From positions 2,777,684-2,841,683 of the forward strand of contig CP074573.1 of assembly GCA_018394295.1 (NCBI GenBank): 64,000 nt of DNA, read 5' to 3'. The stretch comes from Mycoplasmatota bacterium. Its GTDB lineage: Bacteria; Bacillota_I; Bacilli_A; Haloplasmatales; Haloplasmataceae. How positions within the stretch are numbered: position 1 is the first letter of the stretch; each line of letters opens with the position of its first letter. Below, piece by piece: positions 1 through 8,848 of this stretch. The notes under the pieces were generated by a model. The model was not told the origin of the DNA, did not search any database, and worked only from the letters and a program-made list of their open reading frames with translations. The position numbers and the translations under genes were made by a program.

Positions 1-16
1 GATTTTAGGTGATATT

Positions 17-1351
17 ATGAAGATAGCAATTTATGCACGTGTATCCACCGAACAGCAGATAGAAAACTATAGCATTCCATTACAACGAGAAAGAATGATT
101 GCTTTATGTAAATCAAAAGGTTGGGATGACATTACTGAATATATCGATCCTGGTTATTCTGGAAGTAATTTAAATCGTCCTAGACTAAATAAGTTATTAA
201 GTGATATAAGTCACATTGATGTAGTTGTTGTATATAAGTTAGATCGCTTATCTAGGTCACAAAAGGATACATTGTATCTTATAGAGGATTGTTTCTTGAA
301 GAATAATGTTGAATTTATTTCATTATCAGAAACTCTGGATACTTCAACACCATTTGGAAAAGCGATGATAGGAATACTATCAGTATTCGCTCAGCTAGAA
401 AGAGAGACGATTACAGAACGCTTAAGAAGCGGTAGGCATAAAATGACTAAAGAGTTAGGCTATTGGTCAGGCGGAACTGATGCTAGCCCTACAGGATACA
501 TCAGAATGAAAAGAGGACAACTTAAAGTTAATCCTGAAGAAGCCGAACTTGTAAAACGGATTTTTCATGAATATTTAGCTCTTCAGTCCGTGACAAAGAT
601 TCAAAAAAAATTCAAAGAAGAAGGACTTCCTGTATGGCGTTTCAATCGATATGTTCGCATACTTAAGAACAGATTATATATTGGGGAGGTAACCTTTGGT
701 GGAGAACCATTTAAAGGTTCTCACAAGGTACTTATTGACGAAGGCACTTTTAATCAGGTGCAACTAATAATGTCGAAACACAAAGGAAATAACCACGGTA
801 AAATCAAGGATATGTATCTGAGTCAAAAGATAGTTTGCTGGCATTGTGGCGAAAATTATCAATCTTACTCGACTGGTAGCAAAGTTAAGTATAGGTATTA
901 TATCTGCAGAAAACGCAGGTTTCCTCGTGAATACGATTCTAAGTGTAATAATAAAACATGGAAAAAGGAAGTTCTTGAAGAACAGATTTTCACTTTGATT
1001 GAAAATTTTACTACTAAAAACTTGATTAAGAAAAAAAAGCATATCAATTACGATAAGCTTATAGAAGATGTTGACAAAAAATTAAGAAAGACTTTAGATC
1101 TTTACATTGAAGGAACAATCCAAAAAGTACAATTGGATCAGAAAGTAGCAGAGCTTAATCATGAGAAAGAAGAACTATTTAAACGTAAAAAAAATGATAA
1201 GGATAACACCAATCAAAAAGCCTTAAACTTGTTGAATCAGAAAATTAACATTAGAGAAGCAAGCAAGGACGAAAAGCTTGCAATTATAAACACATTAATT
1301 GACAAGATATACATAGATAATGACGAAATTAAAGTTGTATGGAATGTTTAG
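17..1351 (+). CDS. Large serine recombinase (phage/ICE-type integrase)
   Basis: This 444-residue protein is a site-specific recombinase of the large serine family, which integrates and excises phages and conjugative elements. The N-terminal resolvase fold has the catalytic ARVS motif with Ser10, and the YKLDRLSRS segment follows near residue 75. A recombinase domain covers roughly residues 155-260. A zinc-ribbon then begins with CWHC and ends with a CNN cysteine, and a charged, probably coiled-coil C-terminus follows. Length fits integrases of this family. A TAGGTGA ribosome site precedes the ATG. The gene ends about 10 bp from the point where comFA is cut, so it is the terminal gene of an element extending left of the window and probably uses comFA as its target. 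Whether it is still active cannot be told. Confidence 0.93.
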   Translation: MKIAIYARVSTEQQIENYSIPLQRERMIALCKSKGWDDITEYIDPGYSGSNLNRPRLNKLLSDISHIDVVVVYKLDRLSRSQKDTLYLIEDCFLKNNVEFISLSETLDTSTPFGKAMIGILSVFAQLERETITERLRSGRHKMTKELGYWSGGTDASPTGYIRMKRGQLKVNPEEAELVKRIFHEYLALQSVTKIQKKFKEEGLPVWRFNRYVRILKNRLYIGEVTFGGEPFKGSHKVLIDEGTFNQVQLIMSKHKGNNHGKIKDMYLSQKIVCWHCGENYQSYSTGSKVKYRYYICRKRRFPREYDSKCNNKTWKKEVLEEQIFTLIENFTTKNLIKKKKHINYDKLIEDVDKKLRKTLDLYIEGTIQKVQLDQKVAELNHEKEELFKRKKNDKDNTNQKALNLLNQKINIREASKDEKLAIINTLIDKIYIDNDEIKVVWNV

Positions 1352-1357
1352 GTTTTC

Positions 1358-1372
1358 ATTTCCTGCACCACA
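1358..1372. other. Inferred attachment-site junction of the element in comFA
   Basis: Minus-strand comFA coding sequence is recognisable up to the codons for AVCGAG. It then turns into unrelated sequence directly after the recombinase stop codon. The junction therefore lies in or next to TCCTGCACCA (plus strand, 1361-1370), which encodes the start of the ComFA Walker A loop. The exact core dinucleotide cannot be fixed from one end alone. Confidence 0.6.
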
Positions 1373-1693
1373 TACGGCATAAATCAACAAATCTTTCTTA
1401 TATTTATAAGCATCAAGACATCTTTTTGATGCTAATTTCTGTATTTCCGACAAATATATTACTTTATTTAGACAAATAATGTCATTAAATTCATTTATAA
1501 CTTGTTTTCGACATATTTTTCGATAAGAAGAACTCTTGCCAAAAATCAAACATTTTCGACAGTAAACTCCAAGTTGATCCTTAAAAAATCCCTCTTGGTC
1601 AATATTTCCACATCTTTGACAAATAAATTTATTATTCTCCTTAATAACAGAAAAAACATTACTTTCGACATCTTTCGTATACTCAACCAACAA
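1362..1693 (-). pseudogene. comFA: comFA, N-terminal remnant (competence helicase) cut by a mobile element
   Basis: ComFA is the DEAD-box ATPase that helps pull transforming DNA into competent cells. This fragment has the family's four-cysteine zinc finger (CQRCGN followed by YCRKCL) and then an LSEIQKLAS...AVCGAG stretch. That matches the approach to Walker A (AVCGAGKTE in intact family members). Reading continues into non-homologous sequence just after GAG, so the ATPase domains are missing and should lie beyond the left edge, past the inserted element. I chose a TTG start at 1691-1693 because GGGTGA lies 5 nt upstream; a start at 1729 is also open. In Bacillus, degV and yvyE lie near comFA, and both occur just to the right here, which supports the identification. 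Competence would be off while the element is present. Confidence 0.8.
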
Positions 1694-1832
1694 AAAAATC
1701 ACCCGATTATATATACGACAAAAAAGCAAAAAATTCTACTCCAAAACGTAAAGGACAAGTAAAAATTTATTATTTACTAAATTAATATTTTTAGATGAAA
1801 TATATGATATAATTTGTCAAAATTAGTTATGA

Positions 1833-2045
1833 TTAAATGACGGAGAAAAATGGAAAACAGATATTCTTTTATTTTGGGCATTTAGGCCTTTGGTATTTTC
1901 TTTTGTCAATTTTACTAATATCGATCCATCAGATTTGATTATAATAACAATTATTTATATGTTTATTCTAGCTATATTTATTAGTCTTAAGATTATTTTG
2001 GGAATTGTAGAAATAATTGAAACTAATATATTACATAAAAGCTAA
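1833..2045 (+). other. Possible decayed small membrane-protein reading frame
   Basis: An open frame of about 70 codons encodes hydrophobic segments (LVFSFVNF, IIITIIYMFILAIFI) but has no plausible start codon. An ATG with a short overlapping frame lies at 1838. A TATAAT hexamer is present at 1808-1813. It may be a frameshifted remnant of a small membrane protein. I see no other gene in 1694-2432, which is very AT-rich and may hold the comFA promoter. Confidence 0.2.
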
Positions 2046-2432
2046 TTTTTCAAGATATTATATATAATAATTCTTTAATAATCGATGACTTAAACTTTTT
2101 TGCTATTCTTATCATGGAACATGGAATATTATAATTTGATATGGAATTAAAAATTCAAATGTACATAACTTAAAAATTGAATTTTTCATCTTTTTTAATA
2201 CTATAAATCATAAATATTATCGATAATAGTAAGTAATTTAATTAACTTATTATTAACCCTATGCTACTTTTTCCTACAAATTCCTCCTCATTTTAACGTC
2301 TTCAAGATATGTAAATGAGAATATTACTTCATTTATAACAATATCTAACTGGGTTAATGAAAAAACATTATACTCAACAGATAAAACGTAAAAAAATCCT
2401 ACTACAAAAGTAGTAGGATAATATAAAAGCAA

Positions 2433-3800
2433 TTAAATTATTACACCAATAATTTTTACACCATTTTCTTCTAAGTACTTTATAGTATTATATGCATCAG
2501 ATCTTTCTGAGATATCAAGTGTTTCACTATCTAAAAATATTTCGTTATCATGTTCTTTTGATGTAAAGGCTCCGTTATCGAACATAGTACTTAAAATACT
2601 TATATCAGAAATTCTATTACTCTCAACATCTAAATATGTCAGACTAACCAAGTTTTTTAAAGCATTTATATCACTTATTTGATTAATATTCAAATGTAAT
2701 TCTGTTAAATTTGTTAAATCACTTAATGCTGTTATATCACTTATTTGATTTTTACCTAAATGTAATATTGTTAAATTTGTTAAATTACTTAATGGTGTTA
2801 TATCACTTATTTGATTACTACCTAAATATAATTTTGTTAAATTTGATAAATTACTTAATGGTGTTATATCACTTATTTGATTTATACTTAAATGTAATTC
2901 TGTTAGATTTGTTAAATTACTTAATGCTGTTATATCACTTATTTGATTAATTCTTAAATCTAATTCTGTTAAATTAGTTAAATTACTCAATGCTGTTATA
3001 TCACTGATATTACATTCTAAAATCAAATCTGTTAAATTAGTTAAATTACTTAATGCTGTTATATCTCTTACTGGATTATTACTAAAAGTTAATTCTGTTA
3101 GATTTGTTAAATTACTTAACGCTGTTACATCACTTACTTGATTAAAATCAAAACGCAATTTTTTTAGATTTGTTAAATTGCTTAATGCTGTTATGTCACT
3201 TATTTGGTTACTTTCTAAATGTTATACTTTCAATTTTGTTAAATTATTCAAAACTGTTATATCACTGATTTGATCACTTTCTATATATAATTCAGTTAAA
3301 TTTGTTAAATTACTCAATGCTGTTATATCACTAGTTTGATTACTATCTAAATGTAATACTTTTAATCTTGTTAAATTATTCAATGTTGTTATATCACTGA
3401 TTTGATCACTTTCTATATATAATTCAGTTAAATTTGTTAAATTACTCAATGCTGTTATATCACTGATTTGATTACCATCTAATCTTAATTCAGTTAGATT
3501 TGTTAAATTGCTCAATGCTGTTATATTAATTATTCCGTTAATCTGTAAATGTAATTTTGAGAGATTTGAGAATTGTTCAATCCCTGATAAATCTGTAATC
3601 TGACTATTTTTAATATCTAGTGAAGTTATACTTTCACAATCTTTTGGATATATTGGACCAGTTGGTTTTCCAATCGTATTTCTAATTATTTGTTCAAAAT
3701 TAGAATCAACAAAGGTTACTTCTAAATGACTACTACTACAACAAGTTAATGTCAAAAGAACTATTACATATAAAACCATAAATTTTACTAAATTTTTCAT
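2433..3800 (-). pseudogene. Internalin-like leucine-rich-repeat lipoprotein, interrupted by one TAA
   Basis: The gene encodes a surface lipoprotein. The N-terminus has a hydrophobic signal ending in LTLTCCSS, a lipobox-like site with Cys20. About a dozen and a half 22-residue leucine-rich repeats follow, of the type NLTNLTELxLxxNQISDITALS, and then a non-repeat tail of about 65 residues. The frame runs continuously from 3800 to 2433 except for a TAA at 3222-3224. Neighbouring repeats have Leu (TTA) at that place, and the codons after it (HLESNQISDI) stay in frame, so a single T-to-A change explains the break. The intact product would be about 455 residues. GGGAGG precedes the ATG. An IS element sits 23 bp upstream of the start and probably separates the gene from its promoter. 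Such proteins usually bind protein or carbohydrate partners; no ligand can be inferred. Confidence 0.8.
2640..3540 (-). repeat. Tandem 66-bp repeats encoding LRR units
   Basis: Near-identical 66-bp units, each coding 22 residues, run head to tail. On the plus strand they show the recurring core TTAAATTACTTAATGCTGTT. Two larger sub-blocks (3230-3330 and 3370-3470) are almost the same, which suggests recent unit duplication. Copy number could change by slippage or recombination. Confidence 0.85.
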
Positions 3801-3823
3801 ATTTTCCTCCCCTATTTTGTAAA

Positions 3824-5613
3824 GGTAGTGTAAAAGTTTTTCTTAAACCCTATACAAAACCTTATATATATATTATTTTTTATTATATAATGAGTTCCCC
3901 CCCTGTGTTTGGGAGGTTTCTCGTTATATTTTTTTAACCCTTTATATACAAAAAGATAGATACACCTGATATAATTTAATCACCACAAAAAAACTATAAG
4001 GAGTATCTATCATGGTTAAAATTATATCAGTTCTTTCAGTATTTTTAAAGTATTTAAACAAACTACTTTATAAATTTATTCTTTTTCTAGATTCACACAT
4101 TATTTCTACACCTAGTTCTAAGTCATCTGGCACTTATTATGAACCTTTTAGGAAGTTCACTGTTGATGGTGAACCTATTATTCAGAAGGTTGAAAAGCTA
4201 GATTATCAAGAATTGCTTAATGTGTATTTTTTAAAGTACAATAAGCATCTCAAACCAGTTACTAGACGAAGGCCATCAAAACTTGATTTCAAAGGAAATT
4301 GCCCTATTTGTGGTGCTCCTCATGATTACATCTATGAAAATAATATTAAATCAAAACAGTTACTTTGTAAGGTATGTAGTCATACATTTACCTTGAATAA
4401 TGATTTTCTTGAAAAGATTATTTTAAAATGTCCTCATTGTTCAAAGAACCTTGAAAGAATTAAAGACCGTAATAGTTATATTATTTATAAATGTAGACAT
4501 AAGAAATGTTCCTTTTATTTAGATAAATTAAAGAAATTAACACCAGATCAATTAAAACAATTCAAAAAGAAACCAGGTAAATTTAAACTTCATTATATCT
4601 ATCGTGCTTTCGATATTAACTTTGATTCCCTAGAACGTGACTCTATGTCTAATTTAAATATGAAGGTTGATTTAGCCAATATCAGACATTCTAAGCATAC
4701 TCTAGGCTTAATCTTAACGTATTACGTTAACTACGGTTTGTCGAGTAGGAAAACTGCAGCTATCATGTATGATATTCACCAAGTTAAGATTTCCCATCAA
4801 ACCGTGATGAATTATGCAAATAGTGTTTCTACAATGATTCGTCCCTTACTTGAAAATTACCCATATGATTTATCATCTGACCTTTGTGGGGATGAAACAT
4901 ATGTTAGGGTTAAGGGGAAGAAGCATTATATCTTCTTCTTCTCAGATAAAATTAAAAAGATTATTACTTCTTATCAAGTTTTTAGTAAACGTGATACTTT
5001 TTCAGCAGTCGTTTCACTATATCAAACATTCAAAAAATACACTGAACTACCTAAGAATTTGAAAGTAGTTGTGGATGGTAATCCTATTTACAACGTTGCA
5101 TGGTCATACTTTAAAAGCATGAACATAAATTTCGATTTATTTCAAGTTATAGGACTCACTAATAACACGAAAACAGACAAGGATTACCGTCCATTTAAAC
5201 AAGTAACTGAGCGTTTAAATAGAACTTTCAAAGACGATTATATCCAAATGAACGGATTTGGTAATATCAAGAGCGCTAATGCTTATATGGTCTTGTTTAC
5301 AACGTTTTTTAACTTTCTAAGACCACATAAATCGTTAGGTTATAACCCACCTGTTAAATTAGAAGAGTTTGAGGATTTACCTCATATGCCAAGCAAATGG
5401 CTTTCTCTAATAGATATGAGTTACTCTTATATAAACTAATTTTTAACTAAGGAGTATCTCTATATAAGCGTATTTAAATATGCCTTTTTTATTTGCATAT
5501 AATGATATAGTAAGATAAAACTGAGTATTGTAATCTAACATACTACAATTCCAGTTTTTTTTATTTTGGGTCATAGAGTTATCATGAGTTTTCATAATTT
5601 ATTTGACACTACC
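3824..5613 (+). mobile_element. IS6-like insertion sequence with 8-bp target duplication
   Basis: The ends are imperfect inverted repeats. The left end is GGTAGTGTAAAAG and the right end, reverse-complemented, is GGTAGTGTCAAAT. The element is flanked by an exact 8-bp direct repeat TTTGTAAA at 3816-3823 and 5614-5621. Ends beginning GG and 8-bp duplications are typical of the IS6 family. The element is about 1.79 kb, longer than classic IS6 elements (about 0.8 kb), because its transposase has extra N-terminal zinc-binding regions. The insertion lies 23 bp upstream of the LRR lipoprotein start codon. Confidence 0.82.
4012..5439 (+). CDS. DDE transposase of the IS6-like element
   Basis: This 475-residue transposase moves the element. 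It has two zinc-binding clusters near residues 100-165 (CPICG...CKVC and CPHC...CRHKKC). A helix-turn-helix-like segment follows (GLSSRKTAAIMYDI), and then an RNase-H-fold catalytic domain. Likely catalytic residues are Asp294 (GDETYV), Asp355 (VVDGNP) and Glu400 (TERLNR). The second-to-third spacing is 44 residues, longer than the usual 34 of IS6. An AAGGAG ribosome site lies 8 nt before the ATG, and a TATAAT is seen about 35 bp upstream. The frame is intact, so the element may be active. The family is inferred from the ends, the target duplication and the DDE context, and a database comparison would settle it. Confidence 0.85.
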   Translation: MVKIISVLSVFLKYLNKLLYKFILFLDSHIISTPSSKSSGTYYEPFRKFTVDGEPIIQKVEKLDYQELLNVYFLKYNKHLKPVTRRRPSKLDFKGNCPICGAPHDYIYENNIKSKQLLCKVCSHTFTLNNDFLEKIILKCPHCSKNLERIKDRNSYIIYKCRHKKCSFYLDKLKKLTPDQLKQFKKKPGKFKLHYIYRAFDINFDSLERDSMSNLNMKVDLANIRHSKHTLGLILTYYVNYGLSSRKTAAIMYDIHQVKISHQTVMNYANSVSTMIRPLLENYPYDLSSDLCGDETYVRVKGKKHYIFFFSDKIKKIITSYQVFSKRDTFSAVVSLYQTFKKYTELPKNLKVVVDGNPIYNVAWSYFKSMNINFDLFQVIGLTNNTKTDKDYRPFKQVTERLNRTFKDDYIQMNGFGNIKSANAYMVLFTTFFNFLRPHKSLGYNPPVKLEEFEDLPHMPSKWLSLIDMSYSYIN

Positions 5614-5845
5614 TTTGTAAAAAATGTCAATATTATATATAAACGTAATCACTTAATTATAGCATATTAATTAAATAAACAAATTGTTTTCACCATTAAT
5701 TTCCTTAATCACTTTCACAACACAAAATTTAATATATACTGTACACTGCATACTTTTTTATTTATTCAAAATCAAATAATTTTTTTAAGATATTTTAAAT
5801 AATAAAAATCTACTAAGAATCAATTTTAGTAGTGTAATTTAGAAA

Positions 5846-5873
5846 AAGGTTTAGACAAAACTGTCTAAACCTT
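5846..5873 (-). terminator. Intrinsic terminator of the degV pair
   Basis: A perfect stem, AAGGTTTAGACA with TGTCTAAACCTT, follows the degV stop by about 50 bp and runs into CTTTTTC on the minus strand. The rest of 5622-5922 shows no gene; it probably held the original promoter of the LRR lipoprotein. Confidence 0.8.
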
Positions 5874-5922
5874 AACATGTTGTTATACTATTTTTACATA
5901 TGCTATTTGACTAAAGATCCTT

Positions 5923-6783
5923 TTATTCTTCAATTATAAAATATCCAACTGATACAACACCATTCCCAACATGTGCACCAATTACTGATGGAAGTGGTAA
6001 AATTAAGAAGTTTTCAAGATCTGTAATTCTTTTTAGTTCTTCCTTAAACTTCGCTAGAAGCTCCATATCAAATCCATGACATACAGTATATTGTACTTTC
6101 TTACAATCTTTAGTTGCTTCTATTACGTGATTTACAATCGTTTCCATTGTTCTTTTAGTCGTACGAATTTTTTCAGTTCCAATGATTCGACCCTCATCAT
6201 CAAATTCTAAAACTGGTTTTATTTTAAGTAAACTTCCTAAAAATCCAGCTGCATTTGATAAACGACCATTTTTGATTAAGTATTTTAAATCATCTACCAT
6301 GAAATATATATGCAAATTATCTCGTAAATGTTCTACATAAGTTATAATTTCTTCGACCGATGTATTTTCTTTGGTTAATCGTGCAGCTTCAAGTGCCATA
6401 AATCCTAAATGGACTGCAGTTGCTTTCGTATCAACAACTTTAAAATTAATCCCCTCTATTAAATCAATAGAGCCAACAATAGAATTATAAGTACTACTAA
6501 TTCCTTTTGATATTGGTAAATAAATAATATCTGTATAACCTTGACGTTTAATTTCCTCACAAATTTCGATGGTTTGTCCAATCGATGGTTGTGAAGTTGA
6601 AGGAATAACATCCTCTTCGACAATTCTTCTGAAAAACTCATCATTTGTAATATCAACACCATCAACATACTCTTCCGAACCGAATATCACTGTATGTGGT
6701 AAAACAAAAATATTATCATAGGTATGATTAGAGTATTGTACTGAAGAGGTCGTGTCTGTCAAAATTGCAATTTTATTATCCAT
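5923..6783 (-). CDS. degV: DegV family fatty-acid-binding protein (paralogue 1)
   Basis: DegV proteins are soluble fatty-acid-binding proteins; related FakB proteins present fatty acids to the FakA kinase for phospholipid synthesis. This 286-residue protein has the TDTTSS start, the TSQPSIG motif that contacts the fatty acid, the SKGISSTYNS loop and the conserved KNGRLSNAAGF and IGAHVG segments. Length is standard. It follows a second degV gene after only 19 bp on the same strand, so the two are probably co-transcribed. The pair sits between yvyE and the broken comFA, as in Bacillus, where degV lies beside comFA. Which fatty acids each copy prefers cannot be read from the sequence. Confidence 0.93.
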   Translation of the reverse strand: MDNKIAILTDTTSSVQYSNHTYDNIFVLPHTVIFGSEEYVDGVDITNDEFFRRIVEEDVIPSTSQPSIGQTIEICEEIKRQGYTDIIYLPISKGISSTYNSIVGSIDLIEGINFKVVDTKATAVHLGFMALEAARLTKENTSVEEIITYVEHLRDNLHIYFMVDDLKYLIKNGRLSNAAGFLGSLLKIKPVLEFDDEGRIIGTEKIRTTKRTMETIVNHVIEATKDCKKVQYTVCHGFDMELLAKFKEELKRITDLENFLILPLPSVIGAHVGNGVVSVGYFIIEE

Positions 6784-6802
6784 AATTTTTCCACCTTTAT
6801 TT

Positions 6803-7666
6803 TTATTCTAAAACGAAATAACCTAAAGCAACAATTCCACTTCCTACATGCGCACCTATTACTGATGGAAGTATACTCTCAATAACATCTTCTAAATCAA
6901 TATATTGAGCCACCTGAGCTTTAAATTCTTCAATTAATGTTTGATTATGACCGTAAGAAATAAAATATTGTACTTTTTTATAACTTTTAGTCTCTTCTAA
7001 AATCTTTTGAATAATGTGATTCATTGCTTTTTTGGTCGTTCTAATCTTTTCAATTCCAATAATTTCACCAATATCATTAAATGTCAAAATTGGTTTTATT
7101 TTTAAAACACTACCAATAAATCCAGCTGCGTTTGATAATCTTCCATTTTTTATTAAATATTTTAAATCATCTACCATAAAATAAGGTTTATAGTGTGTAG
7201 AAAGATACTCACTGTAAGTTAATACTTCAGAAACACTCTTATTATCTTTTACTAATCTAGCTGCTTCTAAAACAATAAAACCTAAAATAATCGCAGTACT
7301 TCTTGTATCTACGATATGAACATTAATTCCATCAACAATGTCCCGAATAGAAAATAAAGATTGATAAACCCCGCTTAATCCTTTAGAAATTGGAAAGTGA
7401 ATAATATCTGTATAACCCTCATCTTTTAACTTCTCATATAAGTCAAGTGTTTCACCTAATGACGGTTGAGAGGTTGAAGGGATAATATCTTCTGTTTCTA
7501 TACGTTGGTAAAATTCCTCAACTGTAATTGTTTTCCCATCAATATATTCCTTGTTACCAAAATATATTGGCATTCTAACCATAAATATGTTATCATACTC
7601 ATCGTAATTTAAATAATCTAAAGACGATGAACTATCTGTAACAATCGCTATTTTCTCCTTTGCCAT
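6803..7666 (-). CDS. DegV family fatty-acid-binding protein (paralogue 2)
   Basis: This tandem paralogue of the downstream degV gene has 287 residues. It shows TDSSSS near the N-terminus, TSQPSLGET, SKGLSGVYQS, KNGRLSNAAGF and IGAHVGSG, so the binding pocket looks intact. The start is set at the ATG of MAKEK because GGTGGG lies about 7 nt upstream; the GTG four codons earlier overlaps that ribosome site. It is the first gene of a two-gene unit reading away from yvyE, and the 175-bp gap between them should hold both promoters. Two adjacent copies may bind saturated and unsaturated fatty acids respectively, as FakB1 and FakB2 do in Staphylococcus, but that is inference. Confidence 0.92.
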   Translation of the reverse strand: MAKEKIAIVTDSSSSLDYLNYDEYDNIFMVRMPIYFGNKEYIDGKTITVEEFYQRIETEDIIPSTSQPSLGETLDLYEKLKDEGYTDIIHFPISKGLSGVYQSLFSIRDIVDGINVHIVDTRSTAIILGFIVLEAARLVKDNKSVSEVLTYSEYLSTHYKPYFMVDDLKYLIKNGRLSNAAGFIGSVLKIKPILTFNDIGEIIGIEKIRTTKKAMNHIIQKILEETKSYKKVQYFISYGHNQTLIEEFKAQVAQYIDLEDVIESILPSVIGAHVGSGIVALGYFVLE

Positions 7667-7841
7667 TTTATAACCCACCTATCAATATGTTAGTTTATAT
7701 TAAACTTTCTATTTAATTTTATCAATAAATCTATTAATTGTATAGTCCTTTTTTAAATTTTAACTATTTTATTTGAACTTCAAATAATCTATTCCTTGAT
7801 TTAATTCCTTAATATTTTTATAATATAAAGTAGGTGATAAT

Positions 7842-8468
7842 ATGTATCTAACAATAAAAGAAAATGGAGAAAATGAGATAATTATTAATAAATCTCGTTT
7901 TATTTGTTCGATTTATCGAGCAAATACTGAAGCTGAAGCAATGTCCTTCATTAAAAGAATTAAAAAAATTAATTATAATGCGACTCATAATTGTTCAGCT
8001 TACATAGTAGGAGAAAATGGTATTCATCAAAAAGCAAATGATGATGGAGAACCTAGTGGCACTGCAGGGATTCCTATGCTTGAAGTATTGCGAAAGAACC
8101 ATTTAACAGATACCGTATGTGTTGTAACTCGTTATTTTGGTGGTACCAAATTAGGAGCAGGTGGTTTAATCAGAGCCTATGGCCAAGCTGTAAGTCAAGT
8201 AATTAATAAAATAGGGATTATCGAAAAAAGGAAAATGCGATTAATTGAAGTAGAAGCTGATTACGCACAAATTGGATTACTTGATTCTAAATTTACTCAA
8301 TATTTACTCATTAATAAAGTGTTTCTTGAAAAAGTATATTATACTTATCAAATTGATTTAAATCAGGTTCAACTATTTATTGATTATTTGGTAGATCTCA
8401 CTAAAAATAATATTTCATATCAACTAAAAGATATCACAATGTGTGAGGTTATCTACGAAAAACATTAA
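7842..8468 (+). CDS. yvyE: YigZ/YvyE family protein (IMPACT domain)
   Basis: This 208-residue member of the UPF0029/IMPACT family has the characteristic central block (DDGEPSGTAGIPMLEVL, then VTRYFGGTKLGAGGLIRAY) in its first half. A C-terminal ferredoxin-like domain follows (DUF1949 region). Length matches the bacterial family. The molecular role is not well established; eukaryotic IMPACT acts on translation control. AGGTGAT precedes the ATG. The gene lies next to degV and the comFA remnant, an arrangement also seen in Bacillus around yvyE. It has about 175 bp of its own upstream sequence and converges with spoIIID. Confidence 0.93.
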   Translation: MYLTIKENGENEIIINKSRFICSIYRANTEAEAMSFIKRIKKINYNATHNCSAYIVGENGIHQKANDDGEPSGTAGIPMLEVLRKNHLTDTVCVVTRYFGGTKLGAGGLIRAYGQAVSQVINKIGIIEKRKMRLIEVEADYAQIGLLDSKFTQYLLINKVFLEKVYYTYQIDLNQVQLFIDYLVDLTKNNISYQLKDITMCEVIYEKH

Positions 8469-8483
8469 ATATATTTATTTCTT

Positions 8484-8738
8484 TTAAGCTTTTTTTACTA
8501 AATATTTTAACTTCGTCGAATTCCCACCTCTTAAATGTCTAACAGATTTATTATATTCTAATAATGCTCGTACTTTCTCATATAATCCAAAATCAATTTC
8601 ATAGAGCCTTTCAGTTAAATCCTTATGAATTGTACTTTTTGAAACCCCATATATTGAAGCAATACTTCTAACGGTTCCTTGATTTTTCAGGATGCTTTTC
8701 GCTACAGTTAATACTCTAGCCCCTATTTTTTCATTCAT
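8484..8738 (-). CDS. spoIIID: SpoIIID-type sporulation transcription regulator
   Basis: SpoIIID is a small DNA-binding protein that adjusts mother-cell transcription after engulfment. The 84-residue product has the family's helix-turn-helix (GTVRSIASIYGVSKSTIHKDLTERL). It also has the conserved tail with a basic end (NKSVRHLRGGNSTKLKY) that aids DNA binding. Length equals that of known SpoIIID proteins. GGGAGG lies 7 nt before the ATG. It is followed on the same strand by a SpoIIQ-like gene's terminator region, and the pair sits downstream of the atp operon as in Bacillus. Presence of both genes suggests that the organism, or its recent ancestor, sporulates. Confidence 0.93.
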   Translation of the reverse strand: MNEKIGARVLTVAKSILKNQGTVRSIASIYGVSKSTIHKDLTERLYEIDFGLYEKVRALLEYNKSVRHLRGGNSTKLKYLVKKA

Positions 8739-8808
8739 ATTATTCCTCCCGTAATTAGTCTTTATTTAAATATATTTAAACAACACTTAAAATATACAAA
8801 AAATAAAA

Positions 8809-8838
8809 AAAGCCTTTAAATTTTTATTTAAAGGCTTT
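8809..8838 (-). terminator. Terminator after spoIIQ
   Basis: A perfect 12-bp stem, AAAGCCTTTAAA with TTTAAAGGCTTT, lies just past the spoIIQ stop and is followed by a T-rich run on the minus strand. Confidence 0.8.
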
Positions 8839-8848
8839 ATTTATTGTC

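Noticed and set aside
764-1042. 92-codon minus-strand frame inside the recombinase gene
   Set aside because: It is antisense to a well-supported integrase and has no recognisable features.
2711-2950. 79-codon plus-strand frame with internal repeats
   Set aside because: It is the antisense of the LRR tandem repeats; the Leu/Tyr periodicity follows from the 66-bp units.
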